From the NCBI GenBank assembly GCA_963708095.1, contig OY970182.1, forward strand, positions 620,001 through 684,000: a DNA stretch of 64,000 bases, read 5' to 3'. Within the stretch, counting starts at the first letter, position 1; every line of letters starts with the position of its first letter. The DNA comes from JAJZVS01 sp963708095 (GTDB lineage Bacteria > Pseudomonadota > Alphaproteobacteria > Acetobacterales > Acetobacteraceae). The translations under genes and the position numbers were made by a program. The notes beneath the pieces were generated by a model that ran no database searches, was not told the DNA's origin, and was given only the letters and a program-made list of their open reading frames with translations. Shown here one piece after another: positions 8,285-16,306 of this stretch.

Positions 8285-8614
8285 TCAAGGCGGCAGCCGG
8301 CAATGATCGTGCAGGAAGTAGCCGCCGGTACTGGATGCCACGATGACGGTAAGATTGCCCGAGCGGCGGTCGAGCGTGTAATTGCCGCCATCTTTGGCGT
8401 CGTGCCAGGAAATTTCGGCGTCGCTGACCTGGGCCGGATAGGAATCCACGGTCGCGCGGTCATAGTCGATGCTGATCCACCAGGTCGCGCCGCTGGCCGG
8501 ATTGATGCAGGTGATCGCGGGCACGCGCGGCAGGGGCTGGCCGTGGACAGGAGCCGCCGTACCGCATGTCGTCAGGGCGGCGATCACGGTCGCCACGAGC
8601 CGGGTCAGGGACAT
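8285..8614 (-). CDS. Small exported protein of unknown function
   Basis: A 109-residue protein starting MSLTRLVATVIAALTTCGTAAPVHGQ, a good Sec signal peptide with likely cleavage after VHG. The mature part is about 84 residues with two cysteines (TCINPASG and HDHCRLPP) that could form a disulfide. I do not recognise the family. It lies directly upstream of the phosphatase-kinase on the same strand and may be co-transcribed with it. The frame is open further upstream, but the signal peptide fixes the start. Confidence 0.6.
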   Translation of the reverse strand: MSLTRLVATVIAALTTCGTAAPVHGQPLPRVPAITCINPASGATWWISIDYDRATVDSYPAQVSDAEISWHDAKDGGNYTLDRRSGNLTVIVASSTGGYFLHDHCRLPP

Positions 8615-8840
8615 GATCTCATCCGCCTGCCGGGCCCCCCATAGCCGGTTTCCAGGACCAAGCAAAGCATGTGCCCGAAATGGGGCAGTCCGATTGGCGG
8701 CATGCGACGCAAGCAGCGGCATGAGGGACTGCCTGCGTCGCGCGAGCGGGGCTCGACCAAGGCCACGACGCGACCTGAAGTTCCTGTCGGCCGGCGGTGA
8801 CGAAACCGAATTCTCTGGGCAACGGCAAATGACGACCACA

Positions 8841-8859
8841 TTGCTTAATCTTTATGCAA
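8841..8859. promoter_or_regulatory. Candidate NtrC-type enhancer site upstream of amtB
   Basis: TTGC-N11-GCAA gives the GC-N11-GC spacing typical of NtrC binding sites inside an AT-rich patch. It lies about 200 bases upstream of the candidate sigma-54 promoter at 9062. The match is only partial. Apart from this site and that promoter, I see no gene between 8615 and 9189. Confidence 0.35.
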
Positions 8860-9061
8860 TCGGCCGCTTTCGTAATCTTCGCAAGGATCACGGAAGGGCA
8901 TCGCCAGGAACCGAACCGCCGGCGAGAAGGTCCGACAACCATAACGAGCAGGATTTCCGCGGAAATCCGACCTATCCGGAACTTCTCTGGCAGCCTGCCC
9001 CGACAGGTGATGCAGGGGGCCGTGGCTGTTGCTGCATCAGGCGTGTGGCGGCGACTCCCCG

Positions 9062-9077
9062 TGGCATATTCTTTGCT
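9062..9077 (+). promoter_or_regulatory. Candidate sigma-54 promoter of amtB
   Basis: TGGCAT-N5-TTGC keeps the invariant GG and GC elements exactly 10 bases apart, close to the sigma-54 consensus TGGCAC-N5-TTGCA. The predicted start point near 9088 leaves about a 100-base leader before the amtB GTG. Nitrogen-regulated sigma-54 control of ammonium transporters is well established in proteobacteria. Confidence 0.55.
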
Positions 9078-9189
9078 TGAAACCGCTTTGCCTTGGCGTC
9101 ACTCGCTTTCAGGCGTGCAGCGGGGAGATGGGTGCTGCCGTTTCGGCGGAAGACGCCGTCGGAGCATCGACAACAGCGGAGGACTCCCC

Positions 9190-10509
9190 GTGCTCGTACC
9201 CTCACCAAAATGGCTCGATACGGGCAGCAATGCCTGGCAGTTGGCAGCCGCAACGTTCGTCGCGCTGCAAAGCATCCCCGGCCTTACCGTTCTTTATGGC
9301 GGCGTCGTCAAGAAGAAGTGGGCGATCAACTCGGCATTCATGTCGATCTACGCGTTCGCCTCGGTCCTCGTCGTCTGGGTCCTGTTCGACTATAATATGG
9401 CGTTCGGACCGCAATGGTTCCCATTCCTCGGGAAGCCGATGCCCGCGCTATCGGCCGCGTTCAGTATCGGCCAGGCGACCATCCCCGCCGCCGCGTCGGG
9501 CATGCCGCCGATTGCTTTTCCGATGGCAACGCTCGTCTACTTCCAGTTCGTGTTCGCGGCGATCACGGTGATCATCCTTGCGGGCTCGGTGCTCGGACGC
9601 ATGAGTTTCAGGGCGTGGGCGATCTTCTGCCCGGTGTGGATGACCCTGGTCTATACCGTGGGGGCGTTCAGCCTGTGGGGGGGCGGATGGCTCGCTACCC
9701 TTGGGGTGGTCGATTTCTCCGGCGGCTACGTCATCCATCTTGCCGCCGCCACTTCGGGCTTCGTTGCCGCGGCCATGGTCGGCCCGCGTCTGCAACAGGA
9801 CCGCGAGCATTTTCCGCCCAACAGCCTGCTGATCACATTGGTTGGCGGCGGTATCCTGTGGCTCGGCTGGAACGGGTTCAACGGTGGTGACCCCTACTTC
9901 GCCAATGCCGATGCCGGGGCCGCGGTGCTGAACACCAACACCGCCACCGCGGTCGCGGTGCTGGTCTGGACCCTGTGCGACAAGATGGCCTACGGCAAGC
10001 CGTCGGTCATCGGTGCGGTCAACGGCATGATCGCCGGCCTGGTCGCGATCACCCCGGCAGCCGGTTATGTGACCGGCTGGGGCGCCATCATCATCGGCAT
10101 CTGCGCTGGCATACTCCCGTGGATGAGCATGAACTGGCTGCAGAAGACGAAGCTGATGATGAAGGTGGACGATACGCTGAGCGTGTTCTCGACGCACGGC
10201 ATCGCCGCCATCACGGGCGGCCTGCTGACCGGCATCCTCGCGTCGCCCGACATGCTGGAATATATCGGCACCGCCAAGGACGCGCCGGGCGTCAGCGTCA
10301 CCGGCCTGATCTACGGCAATCCACACCAGCTTCTGCTGCAGATCTACGGTGCGCTGTTCATCATCGTCTTCAACGCCATCGTAACCTTCATCATCCTCAA
10401 GGTGATCTCGTTCATCACCCCGCTGCGCATGGACGAGGCGACCTTGAGGATCGGCGACGATGCCGTCCACGGCGAGACCGCCTACGCGATTGGTGTTGAA
10501 GGCGAATAG
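9190..10509 (+). CDS. amtB: Ammonium transporter, Amt family
   Basis: Inner-membrane ammonium channel of 439 residues with about eleven hydrophobic segments. The twin-histidine pore is visible as GGYVIHLAAA and FSTHGIAAI, preceded by the structural aspartate in VDFSGG. The GTG at 9190 is chosen because GGAGGA sits 8 bases upstream and the protein then starts where Amt proteins normally do; the frame is open upstream to 8854 but that part is not transporter-like. No glnK/glnB gene adjoins it, which is unusual because the two are commonly paired. Confidence 0.93.
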   Translation: MLVPSPKWLDTGSNAWQLAAATFVALQSIPGLTVLYGGVVKKKWAINSAFMSIYAFASVLVVWVLFDYNMAFGPQWFPFLGKPMPALSAAFSIGQATIPAAASGMPPIAFPMATLVYFQFVFAAITVIILAGSVLGRMSFRAWAIFCPVWMTLVYTVGAFSLWGGGWLATLGVVDFSGGYVIHLAAATSGFVAAAMVGPRLQQDREHFPPNSLLITLVGGGILWLGWNGFNGGDPYFANADAGAAVLNTNTATAVAVLVWTLCDKMAYGKPSVIGAVNGMIAGLVAITPAAGYVTGWGAIIIGICAGILPWMSMNWLQKTKLMMKVDDTLSVFSTHGIAAITGGLLTGILASPDMLEYIGTAKDAPGVSVTGLIYGNPHQLLLQIYGALFIIVFNAIVTFIILKVISFITPLRMDEATLRIGDDAVHGETAYAIGVEGE

Positions 10510-10685
10510 CCGGCCGGACTTTCCCGAAGGGCTTGCCGGACGATCGGCGGTCCTTGCGGCGGGGCGGGCGGCTCGCCCGCCCCGCACGGTTCGCAGGCCC
10601 GACAGCGGGCCCGGCTTGCAGGTGCAGGCCGGTCCCGGTCAGGCGCGGTCGATCCCCCGCGCGACAGGTTCTTGCGCGGTGGGAC

Positions 10686-10928
10686 ATGCATATGCGGCAG
10701 TGGGTTCGACTTCGGCAGTGGGTTCGACTTCGGCTGGGGGTTCGACTTCGGCTGGCCGACCGGTGTCGCCGCGCGCGGCGTCTTCTGGCCATCTGGCGAA
10801 GGCGCGATCCGAAGGCCTGGGTGGTCGCGCTGGTGGGCATGGCGCTGGGGCTCGGCCTCTTCCTGATGATGCTGGCATGGGTCGGGGCACTCCGCCTCGT
10901 GGCCTACGTCGCGAAATCGCTCCGCTGA
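10686..10928 (+). CDS. Possible small basic membrane protein
   Basis: An 80-residue frame starting MHMRQWVRLR. An arginine-rich stretch encoded by an 18-bp tandem repeat is followed by a single long hydrophobic helix (AWVVALVGMALGLGLFLMML). The hydrophobic tail supports a real protein, but the repeat is open in several frames and no homologous family is recognised. It follows amtB by 176 bases on the same strand. Confidence 0.35.
   Translation: MHMRQWVRLRQWVRLRLGVRLRLADRCRRARRLLAIWRRRDPKAWVVALVGMALGLGLFLMMLAWVGALRLVAYVAKSLR
10698..10751 (+). repeat. Three tandem copies of an 18-bp unit
   Basis: The unit CAGTGGGTTCGACTTCGG occurs twice without change, then once as CTGGGGGTTCGACTTCGG. Being a multiple of three, it keeps any overlapping frame open and encodes a hexapeptide repeat (QWVRLR or SGFDFG, depending on frame). 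Confidence 0.9.
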
Positions 10929-11117
10929 TCGGCCGTACCTGACCTCAATTTCTCACAAAGACCAGGCGCGTCGGGGCCTTGAATCGGCGACAGTTGTTCT
11001 GCGCCAAGGCCTTGCGCCGGGTCAGAGGTAGGAGGGGCAAAACGCCGGCACCGAGCCACGGGCGCCACCGGCCCTTGGGTTGCCGGGACGGGCGCCACCG
11101 ACTTCGAGCGCCGGATC

Positions 11118-12359
11118 CTACTCCGCCGCCGTTGCGGGAATGCGGAGATCGGTGGCGTAGTCGATGCTGACGGGCGCATCGACCTCAAAGGGGGATTTGA
11201 GGCCGAGCTCCTTGCCGATGTCGCGCACGGCGGGCATCACCTCCTGGCACAGCAGGCGGATGCAGGTGCGGGTGTCCTCGGGGCTGACGGTGCCGTCGTT
11301 GGCCCAGAACGCCATGATACCGGGTCGGGTGCGTTCGATCAGCCAGCGCAGGCGCGGGATCACCGTCTTCGGCGTGCCGGCGATGATCATGGTGCTGGCG
11401 AGCTGTTCCTCGAACGTCATGGCCCCGCGCGGGTTCTTGGCGCGGCCGACGGCGAATTCGACGAAATTGCGCCGGCCGGAGGGAGAGAAGTAGCCCGCCG
11501 GATTGGCCCAGACGGGGTTGGCGAGACCGGTGAACTCGCCCTGCATCCACATGAACTGGCGCGCGTTCTCGAGCGCCTTCTCCTCGGTCTCCTGCACGTG
11601 CACGCGGATCAGGTAGCCGAAATTCTCTGGCCCCGCGGTGTAGCCGACGTCGTTCGCCGCGGCGGAATAGGTGTCCCAGATCGCCTTGGTGGCGTCGGGG
11701 GAGGTGTTCAGCGCGATGTAGGGATAGCGCCGGCGCGCCGTCCAGATGACGGTTTCCTTCGATAGCACCCCGGGGATCCAGATGCGCGGATGCGGCTTCT
11801 GCAACGGCACCGCCCAGGGGTTGACCACCCGGTGCTGGTAGTGCGTGCCTTCCCAGCGGAACGGCCCCGGCTGGGTCCAGGCTTTCACGATCAGGTCGTG
11901 CGCTTCCTCGAACCGTTCGCGGTTGTAGGCGGGGTTGACCCCCGTCGCAAGCTGCTCCTGCCCGCCGCCGCGCACGAAGCCCGACACCAGGCGTCCCTTG
12001 GAGATCATGTCGATCATCGACAGTTCCTCCGCGAGCCGGACGGGGTTTTCCGCCAGCGGCAGCGGGTTGCCGAGGATGACGATCTTCACGCGTTTGGTGA
12101 CGGCCGCCAGGATCGAGGCGAAGACATTGGTCTTGGCTTGCATGCAGAACGGTGCGTTGTGATGCTCGTTCAACATGATGCCGTCGGCGCCGCATTCCTC
12201 GGCGTAGATGTAGTCTTCCAGATACTGGTTGTACAGTCGGCTGCCCGCCACGGGATCGAAATGGCTGTTGGAGAAGGTGAGCGCGGTGGCGCCGTAGTCG
12301 AGTCCCGCCTTCGCGTCGTAGGCGGACATCGGCTGCTCGGTGAAATACATCAGATGCAT
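11118..12359 (-). CDS. LLM-class flavin-dependent oxidoreductase (with hydrolase partner)
   Basis: A 413-residue luciferase-like monooxygenase, expected to use reduced flavin supplied by another enzyme. Family marks: MHLMYFTEQP at the start, EECGADGIMLNEHHNAP (the EHH motif), VKIVILGNPLPLAENPVRLAEELSMIDMISKGR and SGFVRGGG. I chose the ATG at 12359 because GGAGG is 7 bases upstream; the ATG two codons earlier is too close to that site. An alpha/beta hydrolase gene ends 28 bases upstream on the same strand, so the two form an operon. The substrate is unknown; monooxygenase plus hydrolase suggests oxidation and cleavage of an organic compound. Confidence 0.9.
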   Translation of the reverse strand: MHLMYFTEQPMSAYDAKAGLDYGATALTFSNSHFDPVAGSRLYNQYLEDYIYAEECGADGIMLNEHHNAPFCMQAKTNVFASILAAVTKRVKIVILGNPLPLAENPVRLAEELSMIDMISKGRLVSGFVRGGGQEQLATGVNPAYNRERFEEAHDLIVKAWTQPGPFRWEGTHYQHRVVNPWAVPLQKPHPRIWIPGVLSKETVIWTARRRYPYIALNTSPDATKAIWDTYSAAANDVGYTAGPENFGYLIRVHVQETEEKALENARQFMWMQGEFTGLANPVWANPAGYFSPSGRRNFVEFAVGRAKNPRGAMTFEEQLASTMIIAGTPKTVIPRLRWLIERTRPGIMAFWANDGTVSPEDTRTCIRLLCQEVMPAVRDIGKELGLKSPFEVDAPVSIDYATDLRIPATAAE

Positions 12360-12387
12360 GGACATGCCTCCTTGGTGCGGGCGGCGG

Positions 12388-13170
12388 TCAGGTGCCGGCG
12401 AGGAAGTCGGTGACGAGGCGGGCCAGTGCAGCGGGCTGCTCCATGTCGACGCAGTGGCCGCAATCGGCGACGGTCTCGAAACGTGCGTGCGGCAGGGCGC
12501 GTGCGTAGGCATGGCCGGCGCTGATCGGCACCACCTTGTCGTCGTCGCCCCACACCAGCAGCGCGGGGGCGCGCACGCCGCCCAGCAGGTGCGGCAGGGT
12601 CTGGCTGTACATGTAGGGTTTCCAGGCGATGCGGAAGCACATCTCGCGGGCGATGTCCCAGGCCTCGAGCTGGTTGGTGGAGACATCGCCGTAGATGCGG
12701 GTGAACGCCGCCGAATCGTGGAAGCCGGCCTGCGGATAGGCGAGGTAGCTGATGATCGCCTGGTCCAGGATGTCGCCCTCGGGCGGCTTGATCCCCATTG
12801 CGCCGACCAGCACCAGCCTGCGGAAATCGGTGGGCGCGAGCGAGGCCATTTCGGCCGCGATCCAGCCGCCGAAGCCGAGGCCGAGCAGGGACACGTCGCG
12901 CAGGCCAAGCTCGGCGAGCAGCCATTGGTGCATCGCGGCCACGTCGCGCACGCTGCGCATCCAGGTCGGGCGTTCGGAGCGGCCCCAGCCGGGGTGGTGC
13001 GGGACCAGCACGTCGAAATTCGCGGCGAGCGCGTCGTAGACCCCCAGCCGGTCCGGAGTGCCGGTGTCGTGGTGCAGCACGAGCAGCGGGCGGCCGGCGC
13101 CGGCGCGGCTAAGATGGACGCCGGTGCCGGCGATGCGCAGGGTGGTCTCGGTCCAGGCCACGTCGGTCAT
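12388..13170 (-). CDS. Alpha/beta-hydrolase-fold protein lacking the nucleophile serine
   Basis: A 260-residue protein with the alpha/beta-hydrolase layout: oxyanion region LLVLHHDTG, then HHPGWGRSERPTW, an acid residue in WGDDDKVVP and a histidine in ADCGHCVDM. The nucleophile elbow reads LLGLGFGGWIAAEM, so the position normally held by Ser (G-X-S-X-G) is Gly99, coded GGC. It is therefore either not a classical hydrolase, a cofactor-free dioxygenase-like member, or inactive. It is transcribed with the luciferase-like monooxygenase immediately downstream. Confidence 0.85.
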   Translation of the reverse strand: MTDVAWTETTLRIAGTGVHLSRAGAGRPLLVLHHDTGTPDRLGVYDALAANFDVLVPHHPGWGRSERPTWMRSVRDVAAMHQWLLAELGLRDVSLLGLGFGGWIAAEMASLAPTDFRRLVLVGAMGIKPPEGDILDQAIISYLAYPQAGFHDSAAFTRIYGDVSTNQLEAWDIAREMCFRIAWKPYMYSQTLPHLLGGVRAPALLVWGDDDKVVPISAGHAYARALPHARFETVADCGHCVDMEQPAALARLVTDFLAGT

Positions 13171-13350
13171 CCGCTTGGTCCCCCCTCGGTGTGCTGCGGG
13201 GAAGGATACTCACGGGTAGGCGCGGGAGTCCAATATGCCGTTCGCGGCGGCGGCCGTGGGCCGGGAGGTGCTCTTGCCACGCAAGGCGCGGGCCCGTACC
13301 ACGGTTGCGCCGCAGCGTCGGGTCTGCCCCACCAAAACCAAGGTCGCCAT

Positions 13351-13677
13351 ATGGACAAGGACGCACTGACCGCCTGGGCGTTGGCGAACGGCTGGCGGAT
13401 GATCGCCGGTTGCCCCAGCCTCACGAAACCGTCCGTGCCGAAAGACCCGATCGTGCGCATGGTGTTCAAGGCAACGGTGGTCGCGGTGGAGGTGAAGAAG
13501 CCCGCCGGGAAGTGGGAGAAGCTCGCCGGCGCAAGCTACCCCAAGGTCGTTCCCGACCCGGAGACCGGATGGCCGCAGGGCCTCGGACTCGACGCCATGC
13601 CCGGGCTTTCGATGCTGATGCGCGACAACAAGGACAGCATGGCCTTCGACCGCATGGGGCCGGCGCGGAAGCCCTGA
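13351..13677 (+). CDS. Conserved-looking hypothetical protein
   Basis: A soluble protein of 108 residues starting MDKDALTAWALANGWRMIAG. It is lysine- and proline-rich in the middle (VVAVEVKKPAGKWEKLAG) and has no signal peptide or membrane segment. I do not recognise the family. The ATG at 13351 is preferred because the sequence becomes protein-like there; upstream codons in this frame lie antisense to the hydrolase. It stands alone, divergent from the hydrolase operon, and the 240 bases after it hold no gene I can support. Confidence 0.55.
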   Translation: MDKDALTAWALANGWRMIAGCPSLTKPSVPKDPIVRMVFKATVVAVEVKKPAGKWEKLAGASYPKVVPDPETGWPQGLGLDAMPGLSMLMRDNKDSMAFDRMGPARKP

Positions 13678-13917
13678 GCGGGGGACATCGGAGGGCATTT
13701 CGGCGCCCGGGTTGATCCGGCTCGACGTCGCCGACTGCCACGGGGCTACGACACGCTGCATGTCACGCGGCCTGCTCCTGGAACTCGGCGCGGCGGTGGC
13801 GACAAAGCTCGCTGCCATGATCGTGTTCTACCTCCCGTGCTTCACGCTTGCGCACCACAACGAGATGAGCTGGTCCGGATCGCTACGAATAGGGCCTGAT
13901 TTCCCCGTGCGGCGGGA

Positions 13918-14331
13918 TCAGACCTCCACCACCACGTACTCCTCCTCGACCGTCACCGGGATCGTTTCCGCAACATACGGGCCTTCGACCACGCGCTGAC
14001 CGGGTGCAATTTCCACGCTGTAGTTGCGCAGGGTGACCTTTTCCGGGTCGCACCAGGATCGGCCGGTGCGGATGTCGAACTCCCAGCCGTGCCAGGGGCA
14101 GCGCAGCACCTCACCCTCGCGCGAGTAGCGGTAGATGCCCGGGGTGTCGGCCTCGATCAGCCCGGTTAGCACGCCCTCGCACATGGGGCCGCCCTGGTGC
14201 GGGCAGCGGTTGAGCAGGCCATAGAATGTGCCGCCGAGGTTGAAGACTGCGATCGGCCGGCCGCGCACCGTGACCAGCTTGCGCCCGCCCGGCGGGATGT
14301 CGGCGGCCCGCGCCACCACGTGCTTGCTCAT
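13918..14331 (-). CDS. Rieske [2Fe-2S] ferredoxin-like protein
   Basis: The 137-residue protein is a single Rieske domain. The cluster ligands are visible as C-X-H in NRCPHQGGP and C-X2-H in RCPWHGWEFD. Such stand-alone Rieske proteins deliver electrons to oxygenases or act as the small subunit of reductases. The closest candidate partner is the flavin monooxygenase operon 1.6 kb downstream on the same strand, but a functional link is inference. The ATG at 14331 gives the normal N-terminus (MSKHVVARAADIPPGGRKLV). Confidence 0.88.
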   Translation of the reverse strand: MSKHVVARAADIPPGGRKLVTVRGRPIAVFNLGGTFYGLLNRCPHQGGPMCEGVLTGLIEADTPGIYRYSREGEVLRCPWHGWEFDIRTGRSWCDPEKVTLRNYSVEIAPGQRVVEGPYVAETIPVTVEEEYVVVEV

Positions 14332-14530
14332 GCGTGCGGTTTCCTGCCGTCGCTCGGCGATCGGCGGAGCCTACAAGCGCCCCCGGGGGGCGGCAATGCC
14401 GTGGCTCTGGGGCGTGGCTCTGGGGACCGACACAGCCCGCCGCGGAACCCTGCCATGTCGCCTTCGCCCTTGCCCCGGCCACGCGCGGCCCCATAGTGGA
14501 ATGCTGCACCGCAATACGGAGCCGCCGCCG

Positions 14531-15124
14531 ATGCCGCTCAGCCCGCCCGCCCCGCGCGAGGCCCTGCACACCCGGACCATCGTCCTCAACGGCTATCGCC
14601 GGGCCGACGGGCTGTACGACATCGAGGCACAGCTCACCGATACCAAGACCTACAGCTTCCCCAACGAAAACCGCGGCACCATCGCGGCCGGGGAGCCGCT
14701 GCATGGCATGTGGATGCGCCTCACCATCGACGAGGACATGCGCATCGTCACCGCCGAGGCCGCGACCGACTACGCCCCCTATGGCGTCTGCCCGCAGGCC
14801 GCGCCCAATTTCACCCGGCTCGAAGGGCTGGTGATCGGTAGCGGCTTCCTCAAGGCGGCCGCTGCCAAGGTGGGCGGCACGGTCGGCTGCACGCATCTGC
14901 GCGAACTGCTGCAGCAGATGGCCACCACCGCGTTCCAGACCATCAAGCCGGCGCGCGCCCAGCGCGAGGTCGCGCGCGAGCCGGGCCCGGACGGGGAGAA
15001 GCTGGACGCGCGGATCAGCCAGCATTTCGGCGGCGCGCCGAAAATCCTGAACACCTGCCTCGCCTACAGTTCCGACAGCCCGGTGGTGCAGAATCGCTGG
15101 CCGCATCTCTATACCGGGGGTTAG
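14531..15124 (+). CDS. DUF2889 family protein
   Basis: The 197-residue protein matches DUF2889 by its ordered motifs: TRTIVLNGYRRADGLYDIEA, then GEPLHGMWMRLTID, and the C-terminal GCTHLRELLQQMATTAFQT. The function is not established; no signal peptide or membrane helix is seen. The ATG at 14531 has a purine-rich site upstream. An ATG at 14501 would add ten residues. It stands upstream of the HAD phosphatase on the same strand with 71 bases between. Confidence 0.82.
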   Translation: MPLSPPAPREALHTRTIVLNGYRRADGLYDIEAQLTDTKTYSFPNENRGTIAAGEPLHGMWMRLTIDEDMRIVTAEAATDYAPYGVCPQAAPNFTRLEGLVIGSGFLKAAAAKVGGTVGCTHLRELLQQMATTAFQTIKPARAQREVAREPGPDGEKLDARISQHFGGAPKILNTCLAYSSDSPVVQNRWPHLYTGG

Positions 15125-15195
15125 CGCACCGGTCCGCGCCGCGGCCGGGATTTATCAGTGCCGTTGAACAAGAACGCTGCCACCGTCAGGCTCGC

Positions 15196-15894
15196 ATGTT
15201 TCCCTCCGCCGCACCGCCGCCGACCCATCTTTTGCCAACCCATCTTTTGTATGACTGGGACAACACGCTGGTGGATGCCTGGGCGGGTGTCGCGGCGGCG
15301 CTGAATGCCGCCTTCACCGCGTTCGGGCTGCCGTCCTGGACCCTGGAGGAGACGCGCGCCCGCGTCCGCACCTCTATGCGCGACAGCTTCCCCTTGCTGT
15401 TCGGCCCGGAATGGACCCGCGCGCGCGACATTTTCTACGTCACCCTGGACGCCTGCCACCTGCACCACGTCACCCCGTTGCCGGGGATCGAGCAACTGAT
15501 CCGCATCCTGCCGGCCGCGCGGCAGGGGGTCGTCTCCAACAAGACCGGCCGCTATCTGCGCGCCGAGGTCGCGCATCTCGGCTGGCAGGACCGGTTTGCC
15601 GCCGTGATCGGCGCCGGAGACGCCGCGGCGGACAAGCCGGATGCAGCGCCGCTGCGCCTCGCGCTGGAACGGATGGGCGCGGCGGCCGGTCCCGGCGTCT
15701 GGTACGTGGGCGACACCGCCTCCGACATGCAGGCGGCGCGCGCGGCGGGCGTGACTGCGGTGCTGCTGGGCGACGCGGAACACGACGGAGGCATTGAACT
15801 TGCCGGCTACCACCTCCATTTCCCAGGTGCCGCTTCCCTGATCCGGGCTTTTTCGAGCACCGACCCTGGTGCTTGCCTGATAGGGCACGACTGA
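15196..15894 (+). CDS. HAD-superfamily phosphatase (Gph-like)
   Basis: The 232-residue protein has all four HAD motifs: DWDNTLVDAW (nucleophile Asp), VVSNKTGR (motif II), ADKPDAAPL (motif III lysine) and YVGDTASDMQAA (motif IV). It resembles phosphoglycolate phosphatase; the substrate cannot be assigned. A similar gene upstream of hfq is common in alphaproteobacteria. The gap to hfq is 84 bases. Confidence 0.85.
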   Translation: MFPSAAPPPTHLLPTHLLYDWDNTLVDAWAGVAAALNAAFTAFGLPSWTLEETRARVRTSMRDSFPLLFGPEWTRARDIFYVTLDACHLHHVTPLPGIEQLIRILPAARQGVVSNKTGRYLRAEVAHLGWQDRFAAVIGAGDAAADKPDAAPLRLALERMGAAAGPGVWYVGDTASDMQAARAAGVTAVLLGDAEHDGGIELAGYHLHFPGAASLIRAFSSTDPGACLIGHD

Positions 15895-15978
15895 TAGACT
15901 GCACCCGGTCCCCGCGAGGTCTGCCACGCGTGCGGGGGCGCCTCCTCACAAACCGCGACAACAAGAAGGATCATTCCC

Positions 15979-16290
15979 GTGGCCAACGAGAAAGCGCAGA
16001 ACGTTCAGGACGTCTTCCTGAATCACGTGCGGAAGAACAAGACCCCCGTGACCGTGTTCCTGGTCAACGGCGTGAAGCTGCAGGGCATCATCACTTGGTT
16101 TGACAATTTTTCGGTGCTGCTGCGGCGCGACGGGCATACCCAACTCGTCTACAAGCACGCGATCAGCACCGTCATGCCGGGCGCCCCGATCCAGCTCTTC
16201 GATGCCGCCAAAGCCGAGGGCAGCACCACCCTGACCGCGCCCGCTGCGGCACGGGAGCCGGCGCGCGAGATGGCTTCGGCTGTCGGCTGA
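15979..16290 (+). CDS. hfq: RNA chaperone Hfq
   Basis: Hexameric RNA chaperone that pairs small RNAs with mRNAs. The Sm1 motif is in VFLNHVRKNKTPVTVFLVNG and the Sm2 motif reads VYKHAISTVMP with the conserved KH. The 103-residue length includes a short alanine-rich tail. The start is a GTG at 15979, with AAGAAGGA 8 bases upstream. hflX follows 16 bases after the stop, the classical hfq-hflX order. Confidence 0.96.
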   Translation: MANEKAQNVQDVFLNHVRKNKTPVTVFLVNGVKLQGIITWFDNFSVLLRRDGHTQLVYKHAISTVMPGAPIQLFDAAKAEGSTTLTAPAAAREPAREMASAVG

Positions 16291-16306
16291 ACGGCCGGCC
16301 CGCCCC

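Noticed and set aside
8615..9189. N-terminal extension of the ammonium transporter from 8854
   Set aside because: The extra 112 codons are arginine-rich and lack a membrane pattern, and the GTG at 9190 has a good ribosome site.
13712..13999. Plus-strand frame of 95 codons with a hydrophobic patch between the hypothetical gene and the Rieske gene
   Set aside because: It overlaps the Rieske gene antisense, has no ribosome site, and the patch is too short to be persuasive.
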